From contig CACLFM010000003.1 in NCBI GenBank assembly GCA_902606115.1, positions 35,935 through 99,934 on the forward strand: 64,000 bases of DNA. The letters run 5' to 3'. The position numbers and the translations under genes are program-made. This document shows positions 1-9,465 of this stretch, one piece after another (within the stretch, counting starts at the first letter, position 1; each line of letters opens with the position of its first letter). This DNA comes from an uncultured Pelagibacteraceae bacterium (GTDB taxonomy: Bacteria; Pseudomonadota; Alphaproteobacteria; Pelagibacterales; Pelagibacteraceae). The notes under the pieces were generated by a model, which was not told where the DNA came from, searched no databases, and worked only from the letters and a program-made list of their open reading frames with translations.

Positions 1-1
1 T

Positions 2-328
2 TTAACCGACCAAGTTAAACTAGATGCTTTAATACTCGAAACAAAGACAAATCTTGAAGATCTATGGAAAAGTAATAATTTAATTAATACATCATTAAAG
101 TTAGCAATAAACTTACAATTAAATCCAAAAGATAATTTAAAAATTATTAATCTAGAAAGAGAAATGGATGAAATAGATTTAATATATGATTATTACATAA
201 CAAAAATTTCTAGCTTAAATTTAAATTACAAAGTAATTTTCAATGGAAGCCCTAAACAATTTTTAAAAATTATGCGCGAAAAAAATATAACAATTAACAC
301 TGAAAACGGAACATGGAAAATAAAGTAA
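2..328 (+). CDS. C-terminal fragment of a DUF2066-like protein (truncated by left window edge)
   Basis: Frame 2 is open from the window edge to TAA at 326-328 (…DEIDLIYDYYITKISSLNLNYKVIFNGSPKQFLKIMREKNITINTENGTWKIK*); overlaps the hda start, a common alphaproteobacterial neighbourhood. Confidence 0.6.
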   Translation, partial: LTDQVKLDALILETKTNLEDLWKSNNLINTSLKLAINLQLNPKDNLKIINLEREMDEIDLIYDYYITKISSLNLNYKVIFNGSPKQFLKIMREKNITINTENGTWKIK

Positions 329-1002
329 AAGATTTAAGACAACAATTGTTTAATTTTCAATTTAATAAAAGTTTTAACAAAAATGATTTTTTTGTAAGTG
401 AAAGCAATTTTTATGCATATAATTTACTTCTAAGCTGGCCTAATTGGGAAAAAAAAATTATAAATATTCATGGGGAGAGATATTCGGGAAAAACCCACTT
501 AATTGAGATATTTTTGCAGAAAAATAATGGTTTGATAATAGATTTAAAAAAATTAAAAAATTATGATTTAGATAAACTTAGATTTAATGAAAATATAATT
601 ATAGACAATATACCTGATAAATTTGACGAGAGTTTATTCTATACATTTATAGATACTATCGAGAAATATAATAAATTTTTAATATTGACTTCTAACAAGT
701 CATTAAAGGATCTAAATATTAAACTTAATGATTTAAGGTCTAGACTTAAAAATTGTCTATTTGCGGAAATTCAAAAACCTGATGATATTTTAATACAAGC
801 TCTTATCACTAAAAATTTAGCAGACTATCAAATCACTTTAAACTTAAAACTGATAGATTTTATTTCAAAAAGAATTACGAGATCATACGGAAAAATTAGA
901 GAATTTATATGTACAATTGATGAAATTAGTTTAAAAAAAAAAAAACCAATTAATATGAAAATAATTAAAGAAATTTTAGAGGATAAATTTGACGTTATAT
1001 AG
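313..1002 (+). CDS. hda: DnaA-homologous regulator Hda (AAA+ DnaA-like)
   Basis: 229 aa, P-loop GERYSGKTHL, DnaA-like domain without a long N-terminus; upstream of aspS. Confidence 0.75.
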   Translation: MENKVKDLRQQLFNFQFNKSFNKNDFFVSESNFYAYNLLLSWPNWEKKIINIHGERYSGKTHLIEIFLQKNNGLIIDLKKLKNYDLDKLRFNENIIIDNIPDKFDESLFYTFIDTIEKYNKFLILTSNKSLKDLNIKLNDLRSRLKNCLFAEIQKPDDILIQALITKNLADYQITLNLKLIDFISKRITRSYGKIREFICTIDEISLKKKKPINMKIIKEILEDKFDVI

Positions 1003-2776
1003 AACTCATACATGTGGTGAATTAAATTTAAATAATAATGGTGAAGATGTTTTATTATCTGGATGGATTAATAAAAAGCGAGATCATGGAAATCTTTTAT
1101 TTATTGATTTGAGGGATACTTATGGAATTACACAATGTGTTGTTGATAATAAAAATAATTTATTCAAAAAAATTGAAAAAATTCCTTTGGAGACCGTAGT
1201 TCAATTCGAAGGGCGAGTTGTTACACGAGAAAATGATACTATTAATAGAGAACTTAAATCAGGAGAAATTGAAATAAAAATTACAAATTTTAAAATTTTA
1301 GGTACAACTAAAGAATTGCCGCTTCCAGTATTTTCAGATCAGGAATATTCTGAGGAAATAAGACTGAAATATAGGTTTCTAGATTTAAGAAGGAGTAAAA
1401 TTCATCAAAATATCAATTTAAGGTCAAGGGTAATATCTTATATTCGAAGAGAAATGGAGGGTTTCGGATTTTTAGAATACCAAACACCAATATTAACATC
1501 ATCAAGCCCCGAGGGGGCAAGAGATTTTTTGGTACCTAGCAGACTCAACCCTGGAAAGTTTTACGCTCTTCCCCAGGCACCACAACAATTTAAACAGCTC
1601 ATAATGGTCTCTGGATTTGATAAATATTTTCAAATTGCCCCATGCTTTAGAGATGAAGATGCTAGAGCAGATAGAAGCCCAGGAGAGTTCTACCAGTTAG
1701 ATATAGAAATGTCGTTTGTGGAACAAAAAGATGTATTTAATGTTGTAGAAAAGTTGCTCAATAATATTTTTAAAAAATTTTCTACTAAAAAAATTCTTAC
1801 TGAAAAATTCCCTAAAATTACTTTTTTTGACTCAATGCTTAAATATGGATCAGATAAGCCCGACCTTCGAAACCCACTTGAGATATGCGATTTGACAGAA
1901 ATTTTTACAAGATCGGATGTAAAGTTTGAAATTTTTAAAAAATTAGTAAAAAAAGGATCATTAGTAAGAGCAATAGTTACAAAACAAACAAAAAATAAAC
2001 CTAGAAGTTTTTTTGATAATATTGACAGATGGGCTAAAGATGAGGGGTCCAATGGACTAGCATATTTCACTTTTGAAAATGAAGATAATAAAATTTTTGG
2101 TAAAGGTCCAATAGGAAAATTTTTTTCTTCAGAAGCATGTCAGGAAATTATGAAAATAAGTAAAGCTGAAATAGGAGATAGCATTTTTTTTTCATGTGGT
2201 AACAAAAAAGATATAGAGAAATTATTATCTTTAGCACGAGACAAAATTGCTAGAGACTTAGATTTAATTGATGAAAATTTATTTGCTTTTTGTTGGATAG
2301 TTGACTACCCTATGTATGAAACCGATGAAAAATTAGGTCAAATTAAATTCAGCCATAACCCCTTCTCAATGCCGCAAGGAGACTTAGATAAATTAAATTT
2401 AAATAAACCATTAGATATTAAAGCATATCAATATGATATAGTTTGCAATGGAATTGAATTGTCATCAGGCGCGATTAGAAATCATATACCTGAACTAATG
2501 TACAAACTTTTTGCAGTAGCTGGTTACAATAAACAAAGTGTTGATGAAAAATTTAGCGGAATGATTAATGCATTAAATTATGGTGCTCCTCCCCATGGTG
2601 GTATAGCACCTGGAATCGATAGGATTATAATGTTATTAGCTAATGAAAAAAATATTAGAGAAATCACAATGTTTCCATTGAACCAAAATGCCCAAGATTT
2701 GATGATGAATGCACCCTCTAATGTGGAGGAGAGTCAATTAAAAGAATTAAATATTAATATTATTAAAAAAAAATGA
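989..2776 (+). CDS. aspS: Aspartyl-tRNA synthetase
   Basis: Class II aaRS motifs (FRDEDARADRSPGEFYQLDIEMSF, GIAPGIDRI); TTG start overlapping the hda end, preceded by AGAGGA. Confidence 0.97.
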   Translation: MTLYRTHTCGELNLNNNGEDVLLSGWINKKRDHGNLLFIDLRDTYGITQCVVDNKNNLFKKIEKIPLETVVQFEGRVVTRENDTINRELKSGEIEIKITNFKILGTTKELPLPVFSDQEYSEEIRLKYRFLDLRRSKIHQNINLRSRVISYIRREMEGFGFLEYQTPILTSSSPEGARDFLVPSRLNPGKFYALPQAPQQFKQLIMVSGFDKYFQIAPCFRDEDARADRSPGEFYQLDIEMSFVEQKDVFNVVEKLLNNIFKKFSTKKILTEKFPKITFFDSMLKYGSDKPDLRNPLEICDLTEIFTRSDVKFEIFKKLVKKGSLVRAIVTKQTKNKPRSFFDNIDRWAKDEGSNGLAYFTFENEDNKIFGKGPIGKFFSSEACQEIMKISKAEIGDSIFFSCGNKKDIEKLLSLARDKIARDLDLIDENLFAFCWIVDYPMYETDEKLGQIKFSHNPFSMPQGDLDKLNLNKPLDIKAYQYDIVCNGIELSSGAIRNHIPELMYKLFAVAGYNKQSVDEKFSGMINALNYGAPPHGGIAPGIDRIIMLLANEKNIREITMFPLNQNAQDLMMNAPSNVEESQLKELNINIIKKK

Positions 2777-3610
2777 CTATTTTTTACCTTTAAGGTTTAT
2801 TCTTATATCAGAAAGGTCAACTAATTTTCTTTTATAATCGTTTCTGACAAAACCCTTACTAGTCATATCTTTTACAATTTTGATTAGCTGATTATTCTCC
2901 TCAAAAGAGTTAGGATCATTTTCACTAATATTTTCTGATTTACCTATAGATGGAGTATGCGCTAAATCCTCTCTGTTTAAATAAGATATAGCAAGTTCTC
3001 TAAATATGTAATCAAGTATCGATGTTGCTGATAATATCCTGTCGTTACCAAAAACTTTACCTGAGGGCTCAAATTTTGTATCTACATACGCATTTACAAA
3101 CTCATCAAGTGGAACCCCATATTGCAGACCTAAAGAAATAGCTATCGCAAAATTATTCATTAATGCTTTAACTAGCTCACCTTCTTTACTAGTATCAATA
3201 AAAATTTCTCCGATTTTGCCGTCTTCATATTCACCGGTGTGTAAATAGACTTTGTGATCTCCAATTGTAGCCTTTTGAATGTAGCCCTTACGTCTATCTG
3301 GCATACTAAATCTCTTATTAATAGCTTCATCAACGTTTTTAATAAAATTAGAATTTTTAGTTAAATTCTTATTGTCTACATTTTGACTAGTTTTGTCTAT
3401 TTTAACCTCTGAAATATTAGTTTCACTTTTATTTGTTGAATTTTTTTCAAGACTTTTTGTTTTTCTAGTATCTATTTTAATATCAATTACTTCAAACTCT
3501 CCGTCATCTCTTTGTTCTAAATTATTTAGTTCTGTTTGATCAATTTTGTTTAAATAGTGTTTTACTTTAAAAGAGCAGGTGTAAAAAGTTTCAACTAAAT
3601 ATTTAGACAT
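2777..3610 (-). CDS. Stand-alone protein with NrdJ (class II ribonucleotide reductase) C-terminal/TSCPD-like domain
   Basis: [37 protein letters not shown]…[53 protein letters not shown] resembles the C-terminal part of alphaproteobacterial NrdJ. Confidence 0.7.
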   Translation of the reverse strand: MSKYLVETFYTCSFKVKHYLNKIDQTELNNLEQRDDGEFEVIDIKIDTRKTKSLEKNSTNKSETNISEVKIDKTSQNVDNKNLTKNSNFIKNVDEAINKRFSMPDRRKGYIQKATIGDHKVYLHTGEYEDGKIGEIFIDTSKEGELVKALMNNFAIAISLGLQYGVPLDEFVNAYVDTKFEPSGKVFGNDRILSATSILDYIFRELAISYLNREDLAHTPSIGKSENISENDPNSFEENNQLIKIVKDMTSKGFVRNDYKRKLVDLSDIRINLKGKK

Positions 3611-3716
3611 ATTTTAAATAAAATTATTTTTAGAATCTTAAAATATTTATATACAAATATGATTTTTAGTCTAATCTAATTTTTTCAATTTAAGATTGAA
3701 AAAATAATTAAAAATT

Positions 3717-4076
3717 ATGTTGACACTTCTGAAACAAACTTTCACTTGGTGGAATCATCAAACCCTGGGTACAAGGATTTACACATTGTTTTTTGGAAAA
3801 TTTAAAGGCAAAGACTATTTTGGAAATAAATATTATCAAAATAAGTCTGGAAAAAGATGGGTTATTTATAATGGTGAAGTTGATGCAACAAAAATACCAA
3901 ATGAGTGGTATTCTTGGATACATTTCTTAAATAATAAAATCGAGCATACTCAAGATTTAAAAAAATTTAGTTGGCAAAAAAAAAATATTCCTAATCAAAC
4001 TGGGACGTCAAAAGCTTTTCATCCAAATAAAGACAATAGAAATGAATTTAAAAAGTACAAATCTTGGAAAGAATAG
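3717..4076 (+). CDS. NADH:ubiquinone oxidoreductase NDUFA12-family subunit
   Basis: Short protein with WWNHQTLGTRIYTLFFGKFKGKDYFGNKYYQ…RWVIYNGEVDATKIPNEWYSWIH. Confidence 0.88.
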   Translation: MLTLLKQTFTWWNHQTLGTRIYTLFFGKFKGKDYFGNKYYQNKSGKRWVIYNGEVDATKIPNEWYSWIHFLNNKIEHTQDLKKFSWQKKNIPNQTGTSKAFHPNKDNRNEFKKYKSWKE

Positions 4077-4446
4077 ATTTTTCTATTTTATAGTAATTTT
4101 ATTATTTCAAGCACTTATAACCCCAATATTTGCTGAGGAAGAAACTTATTTTGGAAAAACAGTAGATGTGAAAATCTTAGATAAATTGAGTTCAAAAAAT
4201 AAATTAATAAAAATTGAAATTGGTAAGGATTATATTTTTAAAAATTTAGTTCTTAAAGTATTGAAATGTAAAAACTCTAAATTTGATGATAATCCTGAAA
4301 TTACATCTTATTTACAAGTAAGAGATCTAAATAATAAAGACAATAATGAGGTATTTGTATTTAATGGGTGGACTTTCTCCTCAAGTCCCTCAATCCAAGT
4401 TTTTGATCATCCAATATATGATTTGTGGATCTTGAAATGCTATTAA
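4042..4446 (+). CDS. DUF2155 domain protein, secreted
   Basis: Signal peptide followed by LKVLKCKNS…NEVFVFNGWTFSSSPSIQVFDHPIYDLWILKC; downstream of the NDUFA12 gene. Confidence 0.8.
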   Translation: MNLKSTNLGKNRFFYFIVILLFQALITPIFAEEETYFGKTVDVKILDKLSSKNKLIKIEIGKDYIFKNLVLKVLKCKNSKFDDNPEITSYLQVRDLNNKDNNEVFVFNGWTFSSSPSIQVFDHPIYDLWILKCY

Positions 4447-5780
4447 ATTAATTTATCTTTGTCTAACCACGTTACATTAAATTCTGAATTTAGAAATTTC
4501 TCATGCTTTAATAATTTTTTATGAAGATCTATTGTTGTTGTAATCCCTTCAATCACGAATTCGTCCAAAGATCTTAAGGTTCTTTGTATAGCCTCAGTCC
4601 TGTTTCTGCCATGACATATAAGTTTACAAATCAAACTATCATAATAAGGAGTTACTTTATATCCTTGATAAATTGAGCCATCTACTCTCGTTCTGAATCC
4701 AGACGGTTGATGACACATTCCAATCAAACCTGGAGAGGGCTGAAAATTTTTACTTGGATCTTCTGCATTAATTCTACATTCAATTGCATGACCTCTTGGA
4801 TTTATATCTGATTGTTTTAAAGCAGTATTTCCTGAATAAGCTATCCAAATTTGCTCTTTAACAATATCAATACCAGTAACCATTTCAGAAACAGGATGTT
4901 CTACCTGCACCCTTGTATTCATTTCAAGAAAATAAAATTTTCCATCTTCAAATATATATTCCACTGTTCCTGCGCCTTCGTATCCGATTTCTGAAACCAT
5001 TTTGACAGTTTTACTAAACAAATCATTTCTTAGATTTTCATTTAAAACTGGACTTGGAGTCTCTTCAATAAGTTTTTGATGTCTTCTTTGAACTGAACAA
5101 TCTCTTTCATGCATATGAACAGTTCTATTCTTTCCAGATAACACTTGTACTTCTATATGTCTTGGATTCTCAAAAAATTTTTCTAAATATAATTCATCAT
5201 TCGCAAAAAATTTCTTAGCTTCTGATTTTGCAGTTAAAAATAAATGATCAAACTCATCTTCGGATTTAACAATTTTCATACCTTTTCCTCCACCTCCACC
5301 TGCAGCTTTTATCAAAATAGGATAACCAATTTTTTTAGCTATTTGTTTTCCAATATCTAAATTCAATACTCCTCCCTCAGATCCTTCAATTATAGGTATT
5401 CCATATTTTTTTGCAGTGTTTTTTGCTTCAATTTTATCTCCCATCATTTTTATTATTTCAGGTGATGGACCAATGAATTTTATATTGTTGTCTTTTAATA
5501 TTTTTGCAAAATTATAATTTTCTGATAAAAAACCATAACCTGGATGAACAGCATCAGAATTTGTTACCTCAATGGCAGACAATATTGATGGAATATTTAA
5601 ATAACTATCTACTGGTTGACTAGAGCCAACGCAAAGACTTTCATCTGCTAATTTAACGTGCATACTCTCCTTGTCTACATCTGAGTGTATAGCAACAGTT
5701 TGAATTCCCCATTCTTTACAAGCTCTAATAATTCTAACTGCTATTTCACCTCTGTTTGCTATAAGAATTTTTTTGAACAT
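4443..5780 (-). CDS. accC: Acetyl-CoA carboxylase, biotin carboxylase subunit
   Basis: MFKKILIANRGEIAVRIIRACKE, GGGGKGMK, EMNTRVQVEHPVSE motifs. Confidence 0.97.
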   Translation of the reverse strand: MFKKILIANRGEIAVRIIRACKEWGIQTVAIHSDVDKESMHVKLADESLCVGSSQPVDSYLNIPSILSAIEVTNSDAVHPGYGFLSENYNFAKILKDNNIKFIGPSPEIIKMMGDKIEAKNTAKKYGIPIIEGSEGGVLNLDIGKQIAKKIGYPILIKAAGGGGGKGMKIVKSEDEFDHLFLTAKSEAKKFFANDELYLEKFFENPRHIEVQVLSGKNRTVHMHERDCSVQRRHQKLIEETPSPVLNENLRNDLFSKTVKMVSEIGYEGAGTVEYIFEDGKFYFLEMNTRVQVEHPVSEMVTGIDIVKEQIWIAYSGNTALKQSDINPRGHAIECRINAEDPSKNFQPSPGLIGMCHQPSGFRTRVDGSIYQGYKVTPYYDSLICKLICHGRNRTEAIQRTLRSLDEFVIEGITTTIDLHKKLLKHEKFLNSEFNVTWLDKDKLI

Positions 5781-6197
5781 TTAGTCAAGAATTACAAGAG
5801 TCTGACCAAACTCAACAGGTTGACCATCCTCGACAATAATTTCTTTTATTATTCCATCCTTGGTTGACGGTACATGATTCATTGTTTTCATTGCTTCGAC
5901 TATCATTACTGTATCACCCTTTTTTATCTTTTTTCCAACCTCAACGAATTTTTTGCCACCAGGTTCAGGTGCTAAGTAAGCGGTTCCGATTATAGGAGAT
6001 TTAATTTCAGTTCCTACAATCTTTGCTTCATATTTGATTTCATTTTTATTTTCTAGAACTTGAAATTTACTTGATTCATTTGTTGAGTTTCTTACAACTT
6101 TTATTTTTATATCTTTTTCTGAATATTCTAACTCAGTTAGTTTATTTTCTTCTAAACTACTTACTAGTTCTTTAATTAATTTTTTATCTATTTTCAT
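5781..6197 (-). CDS. accB: Acetyl-CoA carboxylase biotin carboxyl carrier protein
   Basis: Biotinylation motif EAMKTMNH; adjacent to accC. Confidence 0.96.
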   Translation of the reverse strand: MKIDKKLIKELVSSLEENKLTELEYSEKDIKIKVVRNSTNESSKFQVLENKNEIKYEAKIVGTEIKSPIIGTAYLAPEPGGKKFVEVGKKIKKGDTVMIVEAMKTMNHVPSTKDGIIKEIIVEDGQPVEFGQTLVILD

Positions 6198-6639
6198 TCA
6201 ATAATATATCATGGATTGCCATTATGGCTAAAATATAACCTTTACTACCAATACCAAATATTCCCCCATTAACCACATCACTTATTAATGATTTTTTTCT
6301 AAATTCCTCTCTTTTATAAATATTTGATATATGTAATTCAATTTTTGTTTTATCAAACAGTAAAAGAGCATCCCTAATTGAAACGGAGGTATGTGTAAAC
6401 CCTGCTGCATTTATTATTATTCCATCTTGTTTTTCTTTAGCTTCTTGTATCCATGTGACTATTTCACCTTCAAGGTTAGACTGAACAAATTCAAGTTTAA
6501 TATCTAATTCACTAGATTTTTTCATACATATGTCTTTAAGCTCATCATATGATATTGATCCATATTGTGATTGTTCTCTTTGACCTAATAGATTAAGATT
6601 TGGACCGTTTATTATTAATATTTTAAAAGCCATAAACAA
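6184..6639 (-). CDS. aroQ: Type II 3-dehydroquinate dehydratase
   Basis: ILIINGPNLNLLGQREQSQYG, INAAGFTHTSVSIRDAL, ELHISNIYKREEFR. Confidence 0.96.
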   Translation of the reverse strand: MFMAFKILIINGPNLNLLGQREQSQYGSISYDELKDICMKKSSELDIKLEFVQSNLEGEIVTWIQEAKEKQDGIIINAAGFTHTSVSIRDALLLFDKTKIELHISNIYKREEFRKKSLISDVVNGGIFGIGSKGYILAIMAIHDILLNENR

Positions 6640-6645
6640 TACATA

Positions 6646-6864
6646 ATGAAAAAAATTAAAAAAATCAAAATTAATTTAAATGGAAAAGCTCTTTTTTTAA
6701 ATAAAGGAACATCATTATCCAAAGTTATCAAAAAAAATAAATTAGAATCCAATAAGATTGCAATTGAGTTAAATAGAGAAATTATTAATAAAAAAAAAAT
6801 TGATAAAATTTTTCTCAAAAATAGAGATAAAATCGAAATTGTTCATTTTATTGGTGGCGGTTAA
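6646..6864 (+). CDS. thiS: Sulfur carrier protein ThiS
   Basis: 72 aa, C-terminal …IVHFIGGG; stop overlaps thiG start. Confidence 0.9.
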   Translation: MKKIKKIKINLNGKALFLNKGTSLSKVIKKNKLESNKIAIELNREIINKKKIDKIFLKNRDKIEIVHFIGGG

Positions 6865-7637
6865 TGAAAAAAGATTTCTTTAAAATATCAACAAAAAAAT
6901 TTAAATCGAGATTAATAGTTGGAACTGGAAAGTATAAAAACTTTATAGAATGTTCCAAAGCTGTCAAAGCATCAGGAGCTGATATAGTTACTGTCGCAAT
7001 AAGGAGGGTAAATATATCTGACAAAAAAAAACCTGTGCTAATGGATTATTTAGATCCAAAAAAGATAACATACCTTCCAAATACTGCGGGATGTTTTTCT
7101 TCAAATGAAGCTTTAAGAACTTTGAGACTGGCACGTGAAATTGGTGGTTGGAAATTAGTTAAACTTGAAGTTTTGGGTGATAAAAATAGCCTATTACCTG
7201 ATATGATTGAAACCTTAAAATCAACAGAGGTGTTATCTAAAGAGGGTTTTGAAGTTATGGTCTATTGTAATGATGATCCATTGATGGCAAAAAGATTGGA
7301 AAATGTAGGTGCGGTAGCAATAATGCCTTTAGCTGCACCAATAGGCTCTGGATTGGGAATACAAAATTATACAAATATAAAAATAATCCGAAAACAAACT
7401 AAATTGCCTCTTATAATCGATGCGGGCATAGGCGAGGCATCAGATGCGGCTATTGCATTGGAGTTAGGATGTGATGGTGTTTTAATCAATACTGCAATTG
7501 CACAAGCAAAACAACCTATTGAAATGGCTATTGCCATGAAGCACGCAGTTATTGCTGGTAGAAAATCTTTTTTATCTGGTAGAATTAAAAAAAGCTTGAA
7601 GGGATATGCTTCAACTACCAAAAAAGGAATTATTTAA
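6864..7637 (+). CDS. thiG: Thiazole synthase
   Basis: RLIVGTGKYKNF, PNTAGC, KLEVLGD, DAGIGEASDAA motifs. Confidence 0.97.
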   Translation: MKKDFFKISTKKFKSRLIVGTGKYKNFIECSKAVKASGADIVTVAIRRVNISDKKKPVLMDYLDPKKITYLPNTAGCFSSNEALRTLRLAREIGGWKLVKLEVLGDKNSLLPDMIETLKSTEVLSKEGFEVMVYCNDDPLMAKRLENVGAVAIMPLAAPIGSGLGIQNYTNIKIIRKQTKLPLIIDAGIGEASDAAIALELGCDGVLINTAIAQAKQPIEMAIAMKHAVIAGRKSFLSGRIKKSLKGYASTTKKGII

Positions 7638-9390
7638 TTTTTCTTCTTTTAAAATATTTTTTTTTTTTAAAGTCTTTCTTTACGAACTTTATAACATTAC
7701 TAGTCTTATTCTTTTTATTATTAACTGTTTTATTAATATCTACTTTATGATCGATTTTTTCTAAAACTTTTTTACTCTTATTCTCAAATGAAATTTCATA
7801 TTCAGGAACTAACAAAAATTTATCTCCTAAAATATTAACTTTAATTTTATACTTTTTTTCAAGATATTTGAGGTCTTTTTTAAAATTATCTAAAATAAAA
7901 TTTTTAATTTTTTCTGGCATATTAGCATTGACTATCTTTGCTTTAGAATTAATTGATTTTACCTCAATCAATTTTATAATTTTTTGCACAAAAGACTGAC
8001 TTGTTAAAGAAATATTCCATTGAACGCTGCTCTCTCTCAATCTTTGTCTTGACATTTCTAACAAACCAAAACTACTTATTCTACCGATCTGAACTCTTGC
8101 CCTATCTTTTCTGCATCTTTCTTTCAATTTTCTTTCAACAAGTTTTCTATTTCCAAAGTTCATCATATCAATAAAGTCAATAATTATTAAACCAGACAAA
8201 TCTCTAATTTTTATTTGTCTAGCTATTTCATCTGCAGCCTCTAAATTAGTATCTAGAGCAGTGCTTTCAACATTTCTTTGTTTTATCGATTTACCTGAAT
8301 TTATGTCAATAGATACCAAGGCTTCGGTAGGGTTAATTACCAAATAACCTCCTGAATTAAGTTTTACTTGTGTGTCATATATTTCATTCAATTTTTCTTC
8401 TATTTTTTCTTTTATAAATAATGGTTGCTTATCTCTGTATTTCTTAATTTTTTTAACATTTTTTGGCATTAAAATTTTCATGAAGTTTTTTGCTTTTTGA
8501 TAACCCTCATTACCTTGAATTATAATATTTTTAGTTTCATCATCGTAAATATCCCTTAAAGTACGTTTAATAATATCACTTTCCTGATGTATTAAAGAGG
8601 GAGCAATTGAATTCATTGCAGTATCTTTAATTTTATTCCAACTTTCAATTAAACTTGTAAGATCATATTCAATATCATTCTTTGTTTTATTTGAACCTGC
8701 GGTTCTTACAATTAAACCCATCTCTTTTGGTATTTTTATTTCATTAAGTATCAATCTAATTTTTTTTCTTTCACCAAAGTTAAAAATTTTTCTAGAAATT
8801 CCACCACCTTTTGGAGTATTTGGCATTAAAACAATATATTTACCAGCTATTGATATAAATGTTGTTAATGCAGCACCCTTTAACCCTCTCTCATCTTTCA
8901 GAACTTGAACTAATATTACCTGATTAGGTTTAATTACTTCTTGAATTTTATATCTTTTAGATGGAATTTTAGATTTATTAGGTTCGGTGATATTTTGATT
9001 TTTAATTTCTGCTGTTTTTTCTTTTTCAATATCATCAGATGATAATTCGTTTTCTTTTATAGATATATCTTCCTCTTCACTTTTCTTAGCAAGCTCTACT
9101 CTTAATTTTTCCTCTTCTTTTTTTATAATATCTAAATCACTTGTTGGAATTTGATAGTAATCCGACTGAATGTCATTAAAAGATAGGAAACCATGTCTTT
9201 CTCTTCCAAAATCAATAAATGCAGCTTGTAAAGAGGGCTCAACCCTACTTACTTTTCCTAAATAGATATTGTTCTTAATTAAATTGTTCTTAACAGTTTC
9301 GTACTCGTAATCTTCAATATTACCATTTTCTTTAAGCACAACTCGAGTTTCATCTGGATGCGATGCATCGATAAATAAATTCTTTTCCAT
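7630..9390 (-). CDS. rne: Ribonuclease E/G
   Basis: NIYLGKVSRVEPSLQAAFIDFGRERHGFLSF, GGYLVINPTEALVSIDINSGKS, Lys-rich C-terminus. Confidence 0.93.
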   Translation of the reverse strand: MEKNLFIDASHPDETRVVLKENGNIEDYEYETVKNNLIKNNIYLGKVSRVEPSLQAAFIDFGRERHGFLSFNDIQSDYYQIPTSDLDIIKKEEEKLRVELAKKSEEEDISIKENELSSDDIEKEKTAEIKNQNITEPNKSKIPSKRYKIQEVIKPNQVILVQVLKDERGLKGAALTTFISIAGKYIVLMPNTPKGGGISRKIFNFGERKKIRLILNEIKIPKEMGLIVRTAGSNKTKNDIEYDLTSLIESWNKIKDTAMNSIAPSLIHQESDIIKRTLRDIYDDETKNIIIQGNEGYQKAKNFMKILMPKNVKKIKKYRDKQPLFIKEKIEEKLNEIYDTQVKLNSGGYLVINPTEALVSIDINSGKSIKQRNVESTALDTNLEAADEIARQIKIRDLSGLIIIDFIDMMNFGNRKLVERKLKERCRKDRARVQIGRISSFGLLEMSRQRLRESSVQWNISLTSQSFVQKIIKLIEVKSINSKAKIVNANMPEKIKNFILDNFKKDLKYLEKKYKIKVNILGDKFLLVPEYEISFENKSKKVLEKIDHKVDINKTVNNKKNKTSNVIKFVKKDFKKKKYFKRRKIK

Positions 9391-9465
9391 AATTTTAGTA
9401 TTTTTTTCATTTTTATAAATTCTAATGCCTTAACTTTAACAAATTCATGTATTAAATAAACTAAA

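Noticed and set aside
1690-2070. Antisense ORF (126 aa) inside aspS
   Set aside because: Fully contained in a strongly conserved gene on the other strand; no recognisable domain. The same reasoning removes most other antisense track entries (e.g. 7367-7621, 12160-12399, 27724-28017, 28961-29293, 35670-36089, 61681-62190).
7132-7145. Second parS-like CACGTGAAA in thiG
   Set aside because: Only the right half matches; the left half is CTGG and it lies in conserved coding sequence.
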